DNA of 64,000 nucleotides from Azospirillaceae bacterium (GCA_028283825.1 JAPWJW010000004.1:190292-254291), one strand, 5' to 3'; numbered from the stretch's first letter, positions 25,752-36,000 are shown. Notes: a model not told the origin generated them from the sequence alone. Numbers and translations are program-made.

Positions 25752-25790
25752 GCAGAACCGGGAACCGCCGGTCACGGTTCCCGGTTCTGC
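25752..25790. promoter_or_regulatory. Perfect 16-bp inverted repeat between ku and a metallopeptidase gene
   Basis: GCAGAACCGGGAACCG (25752-25767) and CGGTTCCCGGTTCTGC (25775-25790) are perfect complements around a 7-base centre. The whole divergent gap is only 98 bp, so the dyad must overlap both promoters or early leaders. It could be an operator for both genes, or form a strong hairpin in either transcript. Each arm holds AACCG twice. Confidence 0.65.
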
Positions 25791-25823
25791 TGGGCGCGCG
25801 AAAAGAACGACGGAGAAGCGACG

Positions 25824-26891
25824 GTGAAGCTGTTCAATTGCCAGGCTTGCGGACAGTTGCTGTATTTCGAGAACCGCGTCTGTGAACGCTGCGGCCACCC
25901 GCTGGGCTATCTGCCCGACGACGACAGGATGCACGCGCTGGAGGCGGAGGACGGCGCCTGGCATGCCCTGGGGGCGCCGGAACACCTCTACAAGTTCTGC
26001 GCCAATGCGGATCTCGACGCCTGCAACTGGCTGATCCCGGCGGGGCATGAGGAAACCTTGTGCGCCGCCTGCCGCCACAACCGCACCATCCCCGACGTGT
26101 CCGCCCCCGACAGCCTGGTGCGCTGGCGCAAGATCGAACTGGCCAAGCACCGGCTGTTCTACACCCTGATCAAGCTGCGCCTGCCGCTGGTCAACCGCGT
26201 GGACGATCCCGAGACCGGCCTGGCCTTCGACTTCCTGGAAGACCCACCTGATAGCGCTGTCATGACAGGACATGACAACGGCCTGATCACCCTGGCGCTG
26301 ACGGAGGCCGACGATGCGGAGCGGGAGGTGCGCCGCACCCGCCTGCACGAACCCTATCGCACCCTGCTGGGCCATTTCCGGCATGAGGTCGGCCATTATT
26401 ACTGGGACCGGCTGGTGCGCGATGAAGGCCGGCTGGACGCCTGCCGCGCCGTCTTCGGCGATGAGCGCGAGGATTATGGTGCCGCCTTGCAGCGCCATTA
26501 CGACCAGGGCGCGCCGGCCGGCTGGCAGCAGACCTACATCAGCGCCTATGCCACCTCCCATCCCTGGGAGGATTTCGCCGAGACCTGGGCGCATTACCTG
26601 CACATCGTCGACACCCTGGAAACGGCGCGCGCCTTCGGCATCCGCGTCCGGCCGGCGCAGGACCGCACCGGCGACCTGTCCACCCAGGTGGACTTCGACC
26701 CCTACCGCCACGGCACCATCGGGGCCATGGTGGACGCCTGGCTGCCCATCGCCTTCGCCGTCAACAACATCAACCGCAGCATGGGCCAGACCGACGTCTA
26801 CCCCTTCATCCTGACGGAGGCGGTGATCGCCAAGCTGGGCTTCATCCACGACCTGATCGGCGCCGACCGGACCGCGTCCCCTCTGTCCTGA
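25824..26891 (+). CDS. Putative zinc-binding metallopeptidase with zinc ribbon
   Basis: A 355-residue cytoplasmic protein. The GTG start at 25824 follows GGAGAAGCGAC and puts a zinc ribbon at the very N-terminus (C6, C9, C20, C23 in FNCQACGQ and VCERCGHPLGYLP). The C-terminal two thirds form a zincin-like peptidase domain with HEVGHYYWDRL, where H187, E188 and H191 are the metal-site and catalytic residues. A second acidic segment (SHPWEDFAETWAHYLHI) probably supplies the third ligand. This matches the family annotated as putative zinc-binding metallopeptidase; its substrates are unknown. Divergent from ku-ligD. Confidence 0.85.
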   Translation: MKLFNCQACGQLLYFENRVCERCGHPLGYLPDDDRMHALEAEDGAWHALGAPEHLYKFCANADLDACNWLIPAGHEETLCAACRHNRTIPDVSAPDSLVRWRKIELAKHRLFYTLIKLRLPLVNRVDDPETGLAFDFLEDPPDSAVMTGHDNGLITLALTEADDAEREVRRTRLHEPYRTLLGHFRHEVGHYYWDRLVRDEGRLDACRAVFGDEREDYGAALQRHYDQGAPAGWQQTYISAYATSHPWEDFAETWAHYLHIVDTLETARAFGIRVRPAQDRTGDLSTQVDFDPYRHGTIGAMVDAWLPIAFAVNNINRSMGQTDVYPFILTEAVIAKLGFIHDLIGADRTASPLS

Positions 26892-26955
26892 CAGGACAGA
26901 TGCAATTTTTTATTGTGTCTCGGCGATTGTCTTAAGGCCGTTCCCCGTATTAACT

Positions 26956-26967
26956 GACAAGGTTGTC
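26956..26967. promoter_or_regulatory. Palindrome GACAAGGTTGTC before the ROK regulator
   Basis: A perfect 12-bp palindrome 22 bp upstream of the ROK gene start, overlapping the expected promoter or leader. It is a candidate autoregulatory operator of the ROK protein. The assignment is inference. Confidence 0.45.
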
Positions 26968-26989
26968 GGAAAACGGGAGGGACCAGGAC

Positions 26990-28225
26990 ATGGCAGCGCC
27001 GGAGGGATACGCCCCAGCGGACCTGATGCAGGCCATCGCCCCCAGCCTGTCCGGCACCAACCTGGAACGGGCGGGCGATCACAACCAGCGCGTGACCCTG
27101 CAGGCCATCCGCGTCGGCGGCCAGACCACCCGCGCCGGCCTGGTGGAGGTGACGGGCCTGACGCCGCCCGCCATCGCCAACATCACCAAGCGCCTGCTGG
27201 CCGAGGGCCTGATCCTGGAGGCGGGCCGCCAGCACGGCGGGCGCGGCCAGCCGGCCATCGTGCTGGAGATGAACCCCGACGGCTGCTTTTCCATCGGCGT
27301 CAACATTGATCGCGACCACATCACCGTGCTGGCGCTGGACCTGCTGGGCAATGTCCGCGCCCGGTCGTCACGGGAGATCGACTTCGCCCCGCCGGAGGTG
27401 GTGGCCCGGTTCTTCCGGGAAGAGGTCACGGCCATGCTGGCGCGGCCGGACCTGCCGGCCGGGCGCTTCATCGGCATTGGCGTGGCGGTGCCGGACGACA
27501 TCGGCCGGGTCAACCTGGCCCGCTGGCCCGAGGCCTACGCCGCCTGGCGCGACGTCAATATCGCCAGCCTGTTCCGGGGCATGCTGCCCGTGCCCCTGCC
27601 GGTGTTCGTGGAGAACGACGCCACCGCCGCGGCGCTGGGCGAATTGCAGTTCGGCCACGGCCTGCGCCACCGCACCTTCTTCTACATCCTGATCAGCGGC
27701 GGGCTGGGCGGCGGCATCATCATCGACGGCGTCCATTTCCGCGGCGCCCGGGGCCGCAGCGGCGAGATCGGCTTCCTGCCCATCCGCTCCCCCCGCACCG
27801 ATGCCCGCACCTTGCAGGAGGCGGTGTCCCTGTCCGCCCTGTATGACCTGCTGGCCAAGGCCGGACATGCCGTGTCCCAGCCGGACCAGCTGGCGGCGTT
27901 GCGCGGCACGGCGGCGCAAGGCGTGGTGGACGGGTGGGTCGACCTGGCAGCCGATCTGATGACCGACCCGCTGATCGCCACCACCTGCCTGGTGAACCCC
28001 GACGCCATCTTCCTGGGCGGCCGGCTGCCCGCCGACCTGGTGGACAGGCTGGCCGCCGCCCTGAACCAGCGCCTGGGCCGGCATGTCGACGTCATTCCGG
28101 AAGTGGCACCCGTGCTGCGCGGCGCCATGGCGGCCGATGCCCCCGCCATCGGCGCCGGCATGCTGCCCTTCAACGACCGGCTGCTGCCCACCCGCAGCGC
28201 GCTGATGAAGACGGCCGAGGACTGA
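26990..28225 (+). CDS. ROK-family transcriptional regulator without the zinc motif
   Basis: A 411-residue NagC/XylR-type repressor. The N-terminal HTH is at about residues 30-85 (TLQAIRVGGQTTRAGLVEVTGLTPPAIANITKRLLAEGLI). The ROK sugar-kinase-like domain follows: IGVNIDRDHITVLALDLLGNV, FVENDATAAALGELQFG and SGGLGGGIIIDG. The usual ROK zinc site (CxCGxxGC) is absent after GRSGEIGFLPI, where no cysteines are found, so folding or sugar sensing is altered. ATG at 26990 follows GGGAGGGACCAGGAC; the nine codons upstream are unlikely to be used. It lies 85 bp before the carboxylesterase on the same strand. Confidence 0.88.
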   Translation: MAAPEGYAPADLMQAIAPSLSGTNLERAGDHNQRVTLQAIRVGGQTTRAGLVEVTGLTPPAIANITKRLLAEGLILEAGRQHGGRGQPAIVLEMNPDGCFSIGVNIDRDHITVLALDLLGNVRARSSREIDFAPPEVVARFFREEVTAMLARPDLPAGRFIGIGVAVPDDIGRVNLARWPEAYAAWRDVNIASLFRGMLPVPLPVFVENDATAAALGELQFGHGLRHRTFFYILISGGLGGGIIIDGVHFRGARGRSGEIGFLPIRSPRTDARTLQEAVSLSALYDLLAKAGHAVSQPDQLAALRGTAAQGVVDGWVDLAADLMTDPLIATTCLVNPDAIFLGGRLPADLVDRLAAALNQRLGRHVDVIPEVAPVLRGAMAADAPAIGAGMLPFNDRLLPTRSALMKTAED

Positions 28226-28254
28226 TCCCTGTCGCGTCTCTTTGTCATCCCTGG

Positions 28255-28270
28255 TTGACACCGCTGTCAG
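28255..28270. promoter_or_regulatory. LacI-type operator before the carboxylesterase
   Basis: TTGACACCGCTGTCAG, dyad arms TGACA/TGTCA around CCGC, is 40 bp upstream of the esterase start. It matches the site at 36832-36847 before the TonB receptor at 14 of 16 bases. The central CG and arm length are typical of LacI-family operators. Confidence 0.6.
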
Positions 28271-28310
28271 GCTTGCGGCTTGATGCGGCATAAGAAACGG
28301 GAGGATGGTC

Positions 28311-29837
28311 ATGGGTACGCGACTTCGTTCGATCCGACACGCTGCGGCATTGCTGGCCGGCGCCTGGCTGACGATGGCCCCCATGGTCCAGGCCGCTGAG
28401 GGCCCCACCGTCACCACGACCGGCGGCACGGTGCAGGGGGAAAGCCTGCAACACGGCGGCGCCCTGTTCCGGGGCATTCCCTTCGCCCAGCCGCCGGTGG
28501 CCAATTTGCGCTGGCAGCCGCCGCAGCCCATCCGCTGGACCGGCGTGCGCCCCGCCACCCAATCCGCCGTCCCCTGCCTGCAAAGCGCCTATGGCTGGAA
28601 CGACAAGGACGCCGCCCGCAGTGCGGAGGACTGCCTGTACCTGGACGTGCGCACCCCGGCCTTGACGCCGCCCAAGGCCCTGCCGGTCATGGTGTGGATC
28701 CACGGCGGCGCCAACCGCGCCGGCTCCGGCGGGGGATATTCCCTGTCCACCCTGACCGATCAGGGCGTGGTGCTGGTGACGGTGCAATACCGCCTGGACC
28801 TCTTCGGCTTCCTGTCGTTGCCGGAATTGACGGCGCAGTCGCCGGCCCACGCCTCGGGCAACTACGGCCTCATGGACCAGATCGCGGCCTTGCGCTGGGT
28901 GCGCGACAACATCGCCCGCTTCGGTGGCGACCCGGCCAACGTCACCATCTTCGGCGAATCCGCCGGCAGCCAGGACGTGGGCCTGCTGATGCTGTCGCCC
29001 CAGGCGCGCGGCCTGTTCACCAAGGCGATCGAACAGAGCGGCACGGCGGGATTTGGCGTCGCCCCCCGCACCCTGGCGGAGAATGAGGCCCTGGGCCGCG
29101 ATCTGCTGGCCAAGGCCGGCGCCAAGGATTTGGCGCAGTTGCGGGCCATGCCGGGCCGCGACCTGCTGAATGCTGCCGCCCCCCTGATCCCGCCCACACC
29201 GGACGCCAGTTTCATCTGGTTGCAGGCGGTGGTGGACGGCCAGGTGCTGACCGAAACCCCGGCCCAGGCGCTGGCCCAGGGCCACCAGGCGCCGGTCCCC
29301 CTGATGATCGGCGCCAACGCCCGCGAACTGGGCCTGCACGGCGGGCCGGAGGCGGTGGTGCCCACCATCCGCCGGGAATTCGGCACCAACGCCGACAGGG
29401 CGATGGCTTTCTATGGCATCAAGGACGGCCAGGTACCGGCGCCGGACCCGCGCCTGGGTGACACCGCCACGCAGTTGGCCAGCGACCTTACCTTCCGCTG
29501 CCCCTCACTGGCCGTCGCCACCTGGCAGGCGGCGACGGGCGTGCCGGTCTGGGTCTATCACTTCGACCATGACCCGGCGCAAGGGCCCGTCAGCCACGGC
29601 AGCGACCTGCCCTTCGTCTTCAGCGGCCAGCCCGCCGGCAAGCCGGGCGACGACCGCCCCACCCTGCCCCGCTACTGGGCCAACTTCGCCCGCACCGGCA
29701 ACCCGAACGGGACGGACCTGACGCCCTGGCCCGCCTTCGCCGCCGCCAAGGGTTACCTGGAGTTCAGCAACGCCGGCCCGGTCGCCAAGGCCGATTTGCG
29801 CGGCCCCATTTGCGGGCTGCTGACGCCCCGGGCGTGA
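28311..29837 (+). CDS. Secreted type-B carboxylesterase
   Basis: A 508-residue exported esterase. The signal peptide is AAALLAGAWLTMAPMVQA. Family marks are FRGIPFAQPPVANLRW, SEDCLYL-like AEDCLYLDVRTP, oxyanion WIHGGANRAGSGG, nucleophile S217 in FGESAGSQDVGLLML, and a likely catalytic histidine in SHGSDLPFVF. ATG at 28311 is preferred to the ATG at 28305 because GGGAGG ends immediately before 28305. It probably removes acyl groups from plant-derived carbohydrates or phenolic esters, given the sugar genes nearby; substrate unproven. Confidence 0.9.
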   Translation: MGTRLRSIRHAAALLAGAWLTMAPMVQAAEGPTVTTTGGTVQGESLQHGGALFRGIPFAQPPVANLRWQPPQPIRWTGVRPATQSAVPCLQSAYGWNDKDAARSAEDCLYLDVRTPALTPPKALPVMVWIHGGANRAGSGGGYSLSTLTDQGVVLVTVQYRLDLFGFLSLPELTAQSPAHASGNYGLMDQIAALRWVRDNIARFGGDPANVTIFGESAGSQDVGLLMLSPQARGLFTKAIEQSGTAGFGVAPRTLAENEALGRDLLAKAGAKDLAQLRAMPGRDLLNAAAPLIPPTPDASFIWLQAVVDGQVLTETPAQALAQGHQAPVPLMIGANARELGLHGGPEAVVPTIRREFGTNADRAMAFYGIKDGQVPAPDPRLGDTATQLASDLTFRCPSLAVATWQAATGVPVWVYHFDHDPAQGPVSHGSDLPFVFSGQPAGKPGDDRPTLPRYWANFARTGNPNGTDLTPWPAFAAAKGYLEFSNAGPVAKADLRGPICGLLTPRA

Positions 29838-29841
29838 GCCG

Positions 29842-30768
29842 CTATTTCGCCGCGAAACGATCCCCCGGCCCCGGACGCAATGCCTTCAACTGGACCGCCG
29901 CGGCCGTGTCACCCAGCAGGGTGGCCCGCCAGAACAGGGCGGTGGCCCGGGTGATCGTCTCCACCATCCCGGGCGAGGGGGTGGCCTGGGGCCGTTCCAG
30001 CGTCTGCCCGTTCAGCATCATGTGGGTGGCGCCGTCGATGATCAGCAGGTCCTTGCCCCCAGCCGGCATCGCCGCATAGGGCCTGAGCCTGTCTTGCGCG
30101 GTGGCACCGTTGAGCGACGGCACCGCATCCCGCGTGCCGGTGACGGTGAAGAAGGGGATCCCGATGCCGCCAAAGGCCGTGGCGTCATCCACCCCCTGTG
30201 ACGGCTGGGGGCTGAATGCGATCGACGCCTTGATCCGGGGATCCCGCATCACGGGCGCGCCGGCGTATACCCCGCCGGAGACGGCCAAGGTCGTCTGGGC
30301 GCCGAAGCTGTGGCCCGACATGCCGACCTTGCCCATATCGGCGCGGCCAAGATCGCACGGGCCGACGTGGCCGCCCATGGCGATGCGGTCCAGCACGAAA
30401 TGCACATCGCCGGCGCGGGCCTGAAGCTGTTCCACGTTCATGCCGCCCCGCATCGCCAGCAGGGGTCGCGCCTGGCCCCTCCAGAGCGCCGTATCGCTGC
30501 CGGCGTGCTGGATGTTGACGGTGATGAAGCCTGCAACGGCCCAAGCATCCACCCAATCGGTGCCGGAATCCAGCGAACCGCCCAGGCCGTGGCTGAACAG
30601 GATGACCGGCGCCTTGTCGGCACCCACCGGCATGCGGATACGGACGGGGACCGATCGGCCGCCGCGGCCCGGATCGGTCCAGGTCGCCTCGCAAATCTGG
30701 ACGGTCGGAGCCGCCTGGGCGGCAACAGGGAGAAGAAGCAGGAAGAGGAAAGCGAAGGCGCGGACCAT
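29842..30768 (-). CDS. Secreted alpha/beta hydrolase (PAF-acetylhydrolase/chlorophyllase-like)
   Basis: A 308-residue exported hydrolase. The signal peptide is FAFLFLLLLPVAAQA. It shows VILFSHGLGG (oxyanion region), nucleophile S154 in VGMSGHSFGAQTTL, a TGTRDAVPSL acid region and a histidine in DGATHMML. ATG at 30768 fits the signal peptide. Convergent with the carboxylesterase, 4 bp apart, so esterases from both strands bracket the same spot. Substrate not predictable. Confidence 0.85.
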   Translation of the reverse strand: MVRAFAFLFLLLLPVAAQAAPTVQICEATWTDPGRGGRSVPVRIRMPVGADKAPVILFSHGLGGSLDSGTDWVDAWAVAGFITVNIQHAGSDTALWRGQARPLLAMRGGMNVEQLQARAGDVHFVLDRIAMGGHVGPCDLGRADMGKVGMSGHSFGAQTTLAVSGGVYAGAPVMRDPRIKASIAFSPQPSQGVDDATAFGGIGIPFFTVTGTRDAVPSLNGATAQDRLRPYAAMPAGGKDLLIIDGATHMMLNGQTLERPQATPSPGMVETITRATALFWRATLLGDTAAAVQLKALRPGPGDRFAAK

Positions 30769-30835
30769 GACCGGTTCCCTGGATCGGATGACACCGTCTA
30801 TAGTACGCACCAACCCGGCCATCGGTTCCGCGTCC

Positions 30836-31141
30836 CTAACCCCGGCGGTCGCGCCAGGGGAACAGCGGTTCCACCGTCGCGGCCTCCGTCGTCCGGGTGC
30901 GGCTGATGCGCGCCAGTCCGCGTCCGGCAAGGTGGCGCAACGCATCCTGCACCGCCCGCTTGGACAGGCCCGTGCGTTCCGCCATTTCGGCGTGGCTCAG
31001 CATGACACGGCCACCAGCGGCGTCGGCCACCAGCGCCAGATAGACCAGATAGGCGGACGGACGGTGGTCGTGGCCCACCAGGTCGCGCATCAGCGTATCC
31101 AGGATATAACGGTCGATCTCAGTCACGGCATCCATTGCCAT
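30836..31141 (-). CDS. Small winged-helix regulator
   Basis: A 101-residue DNA-binding protein. The helix-turn-helix is LSHAEMAERTGLSKRAVQDALRHLAGRGLARISR (about residues 48-82), of MarR/GntR-like winged type, with a short N-terminal helix and no ligand domain. ATG at 31141 or 31135 could start it. Upstream of the alpha/beta hydrolase on the same strand (67-bp gap) and divergent from the VOC gene, so it may regulate either. Confidence 0.75.
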   Translation of the reverse strand: MAMDAVTEIDRYILDTLMRDLVGHDHRPSAYLVYLALVADAAGGRVMLSHAEMAERTGLSKRAVQDALRHLAGRGLARISRTRTTEAATVEPLFPWRDRRG

Positions 31142-31222
31142 AGCAATGCCTGCTTATCTACCCGCATTCAAGCGGCACATGTTTTAGTGGTGAAACCACC
31201 ACCAGGACGGAAGGCAACGGGC

Positions 31223-31585
31223 ATGATCAGGCATCTGAAATTCGTCGGAATTCCCACCGGGGACCAGGACCGCGCCCTGGCGTTCTGGACGGAAAAGATG
31301 GGCTTCAAGGTCGCGACCGACCAGCCGATGGGCCCTCAGCGCTGGATCGAGCTGACCATCCCCGGGGCGCAGACGGGGGTGGTCCTGTTCACGCCGGAGG
31401 GGCATGAGGATCGCGTGGGCACCTTCTTCAACGGCAGCTTCCATTGCGACGACCTGGACTACACCTATGCCAAGCTGGTGGAACGGGGCGTGACCTTCCT
31501 GTCCGGCATCGAAAAACAGCCGTGGGGAAGTTACGCCCGGTTCCAGGATCCGGACGGCAACACCTTCGTGCTGTCCAGCCGCTGA
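31223..31585 (+). CDS. VOC family (glyoxalase-like) protein
   Basis: A 120-residue protein of the vicinal oxygen chelate fold: MIRHLKFVGIPTGDQDRALAFWTEKMGFKV, then two beta-alpha-beta-beta-beta units ending YARFQDPDGNTFVLSSR. Family members bind a metal through His/Glu; candidates here are in the first strand and final QDPDGN segment. The reaction cannot be told from sequence. Convergent with the sugar porter, 4 bp apart. Confidence 0.85.
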   Translation: MIRHLKFVGIPTGDQDRALAFWTEKMGFKVATDQPMGPQRWIELTIPGAQTGVVLFTPEGHEDRVGTFFNGSFHCDDLDYTYAKLVERGVTFLSGIEKQPWGSYARFQDPDGNTFVLSSR

Positions 31586-31589
31586 CCAC

Positions 31590-32894
31590 TCAGGTCTCCA
31601 GCCTTTCCGCCATTTCCTCCAGCGAGACGCGTTTGGTCTCGGGGAAGAAGGCCAGCACGACGACGAACTGCAATGCCATCATGGCGGCGAACAGGAAGAA
31701 GGGCGCACCCTTGGAATACTGCGCCACCAGGGGGAAGGTGCCCGACAGCACGGCGTTGGCCAGCCAGTGGGTGGCGCTGCCCAGGCTTTGCCCCCGGGCG
31801 CGGACGGGTGTGGGGAAAATCTCCGCGATATAGACCCAGATGACGGCCCCCTGGCTGAACGCGAAGGAGGCGATGAAACCCAGCAGGGCCCAGATCAGCC
31901 AGGCGCCCTGGCCCAGGCCGGACAGGATCAGGGCGGCCCCCACCAGGCTGGCGGTCATGCCCACCGCCCCCACCAGCAGCAGGGTACGGCGCCCCGCCCG
32001 GTCGATCACCGTCATGGCGATACCGGTGAACAACAGGTTGGTGGCGCCCACCGCCACCGATTGCAAATCGGCCGAGACCTTGCCGAAACCCGCCGCCGCG
32101 AAGATGTCGTTCAGGTAATAGAGGATGGCGTTGATGCCGCTCAACTGGTTGAACAGCGCCAGGCTGACGGCCAGCAGGATGGGCCGGCGGTGATGGCGCC
32201 AGGACAGGCGTCCCTCACCTTCGACACCCGCCTGGGCCAGACTGCGCAAGGTGGTGTCCGGATCGGCCACGCCCATGCGCGCCAGGACCCCGGCCGCCTC
32301 GTTCAGGCGGCCCTTGGCGGCCAGCCAACGGGGGCTGTTCGGGATGATGACCAGCAGGCTGAGGAACACGGCGGACGGCACGGCCGTCACCGCCAGCTTC
32401 CACCGCCATTCGGCGTCGCCCAGCCCCAGGCCACCCACCAGGTAGTTGCTGAGATAGGCCACCAGGATGCCCAGCACGATGTTCATCTGGAACAGGCCGA
32501 CCAGGGCGCCGCGCCGGCGCGGCGGCGCGATCTCCGCGATATAGACGGGTGCCAGCACCGACGACCCGCCGATGCCCAGGCCGCCGATGAAGCGGAAGAA
32601 GACCAGCGACGGCCAATCCCAGGCCATGGCCGACCCCACGCCCGAGATAAGGTACAGCAGCGCCATCACCCGCAGGCAGTCACGGCTGCCGTACCGGTCG
32701 CCCGGCCGGCCGGCGCCCAGCGCCCCGATGCAGGTGCCGACAAGCGCGCTGGACACGGTGATGCCCACGGCCCCCGGCGACAGGCCCATCAGCGTGCGCA
32801 AATCGCCGGTGACGCCGGCGATGACCGCGGTGTCGAAGCCGAACAGCAAGCCGGCCAAGGCCGCGGTTGCGATACTGATGAACAAAAATGCCAT
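31590..32894 (-). CDS. MFS sugar porter (XylE/GalP type)
   Basis: A 12-helix proton-coupled sugar importer of about 434 residues. Family motifs are FGFDTAVIAGV in helix 1, GRPGDRYGSRD (loop 2-3), PNSPRWLAAKG after helix 6, FNQLSGINAILYYLNDIF in helix 7, DRAGRRTLLL and FPETKRVSLEEM at the end. ATG at 32894 follows GGGAGGATCAACCAG; the frame upstream is open to 32927. Located head-to-head with the GH2 enzyme gene, it could take up the monosaccharide released by that enzyme. Confidence 0.92.
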   Translation of the reverse strand: MAFLFISIATAALAGLLFGFDTAVIAGVTGDLRTLMGLSPGAVGITVSSALVGTCIGALGAGRPGDRYGSRDCLRVMALLYLISGVGSAMAWDWPSLVFFRFIGGLGIGGSSVLAPVYIAEIAPPRRRGALVGLFQMNIVLGILVAYLSNYLVGGLGLGDAEWRWKLAVTAVPSAVFLSLLVIIPNSPRWLAAKGRLNEAAGVLARMGVADPDTTLRSLAQAGVEGEGRLSWRHHRRPILLAVSLALFNQLSGINAILYYLNDIFAAAGFGKVSADLQSVAVGATNLLFTGIAMTVIDRAGRRTLLLVGAVGMTASLVGAALILSGLGQGAWLIWALLGFIASFAFSQGAVIWVYIAEIFPTPVRARGQSLGSATHWLANAVLSGTFPLVAQYSKGAPFFLFAAMMALQFVVVLAFFPETKRVSLEEMAERLET

Positions 32895-32921
32895 CTGGTT
32901 GATCCTCCCTCTTTTTTCTTT

Positions 32922-32934
32922 AAACAATTTGTTT
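32922..32934. promoter_or_regulatory. AAACAA-T-TTGTTT palindrome before the sugar porter
   Basis: A perfect 6+6 dyad in a short AT-rich stretch 28 bp upstream of the porter start, on the side shared with the GH2 gene. Possible operator; the cognate regulator is unknown. Confidence 0.4.
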
Positions 32935-33077
32935 TAATAAATGATCGGAGCGCTTGTGTCGATACGCCATGAAACGGCGGAACCGCAGGACGTTCAAGGG
33001 GATGGCCCAGTAGGGTACCATCGCCGATGATAAGAAAAGGGGCGGCCGATGCCGTCACCGCCAGGGAGGGCGTTAGG

Positions 33078-36000
33078 ATGCGTGCACCGATGAATGCTGG
33101 CCGCCGACTGCTGTGGGCGTCGCTGATGATGTCCGCCGCGATGACCGGGCCGCTGGCCGCCGCCGCCGATACGCCCGCTTATGGCCCCTATAACGCCGCC
33201 ATCGCCGCCGGTGGTGACGGCCTGGCCAAGCCCCTGAACGGCGCCAGCCTGCCGGCGGACGGCCCCTGGACCCTGTCCGGCTGGTTCCAGGCGGATGAGT
33301 TGGGCAAGGGCATCGCCTTGATCGCGGGCGTGGGCGACGCGGTGAACGGCCGTTACCTGGCCTTGAACGACGGCCGCCTCAGCCTGCGCACCGGCAACGG
33401 CGCACCCCTGTCCGGCGGATCGGCGGTGAAGCCGGGCACCTGGCACCACGCGCTGGCCAGCTTCGACGGCAAGACCGCGCGCCTGTACCTGGATGGGGCG
33501 GAGGTGGCGCGCGGCACCCCGGCATCCGGCATCGTCACCCCCACGGTGGGCCTGGCCCCCCGCACCGCCACCACCAATGCCTTCGCCGGCGACATCGCGG
33601 GCTTCACCGTGCGGGCCGGCGCCGTTGGCGCCGATGAGGCCAAGGCGGAGGCCGGCCATCAGCCGGACGCCAGCCTGATCAATTTCGAAGCCGGCAGCCC
33701 CACCTGGCCCGTGCAGGTGAAGCAGATCATGATGGGCCAGGTGACGCCGCAGGATCCCTGGACCCTGCCCAAGAGCGGTGCGTCCTATTCCAAGCCGGTG
33801 GCCCAGCCCCTGCCCCCCGCCGGCCCGGCGCTGACGGCCGATGGCGCCGACGCCTGGACGGTGGGCGGCTGGCGCCTGGCGGAGGGGCCCAGCGTGCAGG
33901 TCGACGGCGCGCACGTGTCGCAGCCGGGCTTCGACACCAAATCCTGGTATGTGGCGACAGTGCCCGGCACGGTGCTGACCACCCTGGTCGACCGGGGCGT
34001 CTATCCCGACCCCGATTATGGCCTGAACAACCTGGCCATCCCGGAAAAGCTGAACCGCCAGGATTACTGGTACCGGACGGAGTTCGACGTGCCGGCCACC
34101 CTGGACGGCCGCCACCCGCTGCTGACCTTCAAGGGCATCAACTACGCCGCCGAGGTCTGGCTGAACGGCAAGCGCCTGGGCGCGGTGCGCGGCGCCTTCA
34201 TCCGCGGGCAGTTCGACGTCACCGGCCATTTGCGCCCGGGGCAGAAGAACGTGCTGGCGGTCAAGATCGCCCCGCCGCCCCATCCCGGCGTGCCGCATGA
34301 GCAATCCATCGCCGCCGGCGTGGGTGAGAACGGCGGCATGCAGGCGCTGGACGGCCCCACCTTCATCGCCAGCGAGGGCTGGGACTGGATCCCGGCGGTG
34401 CGCGACCGCAACACCGGCCTGTGGCAGGACGTGGTGCTGACCGCCACCGGCCCAGTGCGCATCGGCGACACCCAAGTGGTGACCAAGCTGCCCCTGCCCG
34501 ACACCTCCAAGGCCGATATCACCATCACCGTGCCGGTGGAAAACCTGACGGCCCAGCCGGTGCAGACGGAGATCCGCGCCGCCTTCGACGACGTCACCGT
34601 CACCAAGACGGTGACCCTGGCGCCGGGTGCCGGCAGCGTCACGCTGTCCCCATCGGAATTCCCGCAGCTGAGCGTGAAGAAGCCCGCGCTGTGGTGGCCC
34701 AACGGCCTGGGTGAGCCCACCCTGCACAACCTCACCTTGGCCGCCGCCGCCGGTGGTGCCAAATCGGATGAGAAGCACACCCGCTTCGGCATCCGTGAGG
34801 TGTCGTATGAGCTGTCGCTGATGGACAGCACCCAGCACCTGCGCCGGGTGGAGGTGGACCCCACCGCCGCCTTCCAGCGGGGCGAGCGCGTGGTGGATGG
34901 CAGCCACACCGGCATCCACAAGATCGCCGGCGGCTGGGTGTCGTCCCTGCTGCCGGGCGCGGAAAAATCACCGGCGGTGACGCCGGTGGCCGACGAGCGC
35001 CTGGCGCCCTACCTGATCCTGAAGGTCAACGGCGTGCGGGTGCCCGCGCGCGGCGGCAGCTGGGGCACCGACGATTGGCGCAAGCGCGTGTCGCGCGACC
35101 GGCTGGAACCCTTCTTCCGCCTGCATCGCGAGGCCCACGTCAACATCATCCGCAACTGGGTGGGCCAGAACACCGAGGATGTGTTCTTCGACCTGGCCGA
35201 CGAATACGGCCTGATGGTGCTGAACGATTTCTGGGAAAGCACCCAGGATTACAACATCGAGGCCGAGGACGTGCCGTTGTTCCTGGACAACGCCGCCGAC
35301 GTCATCCGCCGCTATCGCAACCACCCGTCCATCGTCATGTGGTTCGGCCGCAACGAGGGCGTGCCCCAGCCGGTGCTGAACGAGGGGCTGGAGAACCTGA
35401 TCGCCACCCTGGACGGCACCCGTTACTACAGCGGCAGTTCCAACCGCGTGAACCTGCAGGACAGCGGCCCCTACGACTATCGCGACCCGTCGCTGTACTT
35501 CACCAAGTTCTCGCGCGGCTTCGCGGTGGAGGTGGGCACCCCCTCCTTCCCCACGCTGGAGGCGTTCCAGGCGGCGGTGCCGGCGGCCGACCGCTGGCCG
35601 GTCAGCGACAATTGGGCCTATCACGACTGGCACCAGAGCGGCAACGGCGACACCCACGGCTTCATGAAGGCCCTGGAAAGCCGGTTCGGCCCCGCCACCA
35701 GCCTGGCGGACTTCGAACGCAAGGCCCAGATGATGAACTACGAAAGCCACCGGGCCATTTTCGAGGGCATGAACGCCGGCCTGTGGACGGTGAACAGCGG
35801 CCGCCTGCTGTGGATGACCCAGCCGGCCTGGCCCAGCACCAACTGGCAGATCATGAGCCACGACTACGACACCCACGGCGCCTTCTACGGCGTGCAGAAG
35901 GCGGCGGAGCCCTTGCACGTGCAGTTGAACCTGCCGGACAACGGGATCACCGTCGTCAACAACACCCGCGAGGCCCGCAAGGGCCTGAGCTTGCGCACCC

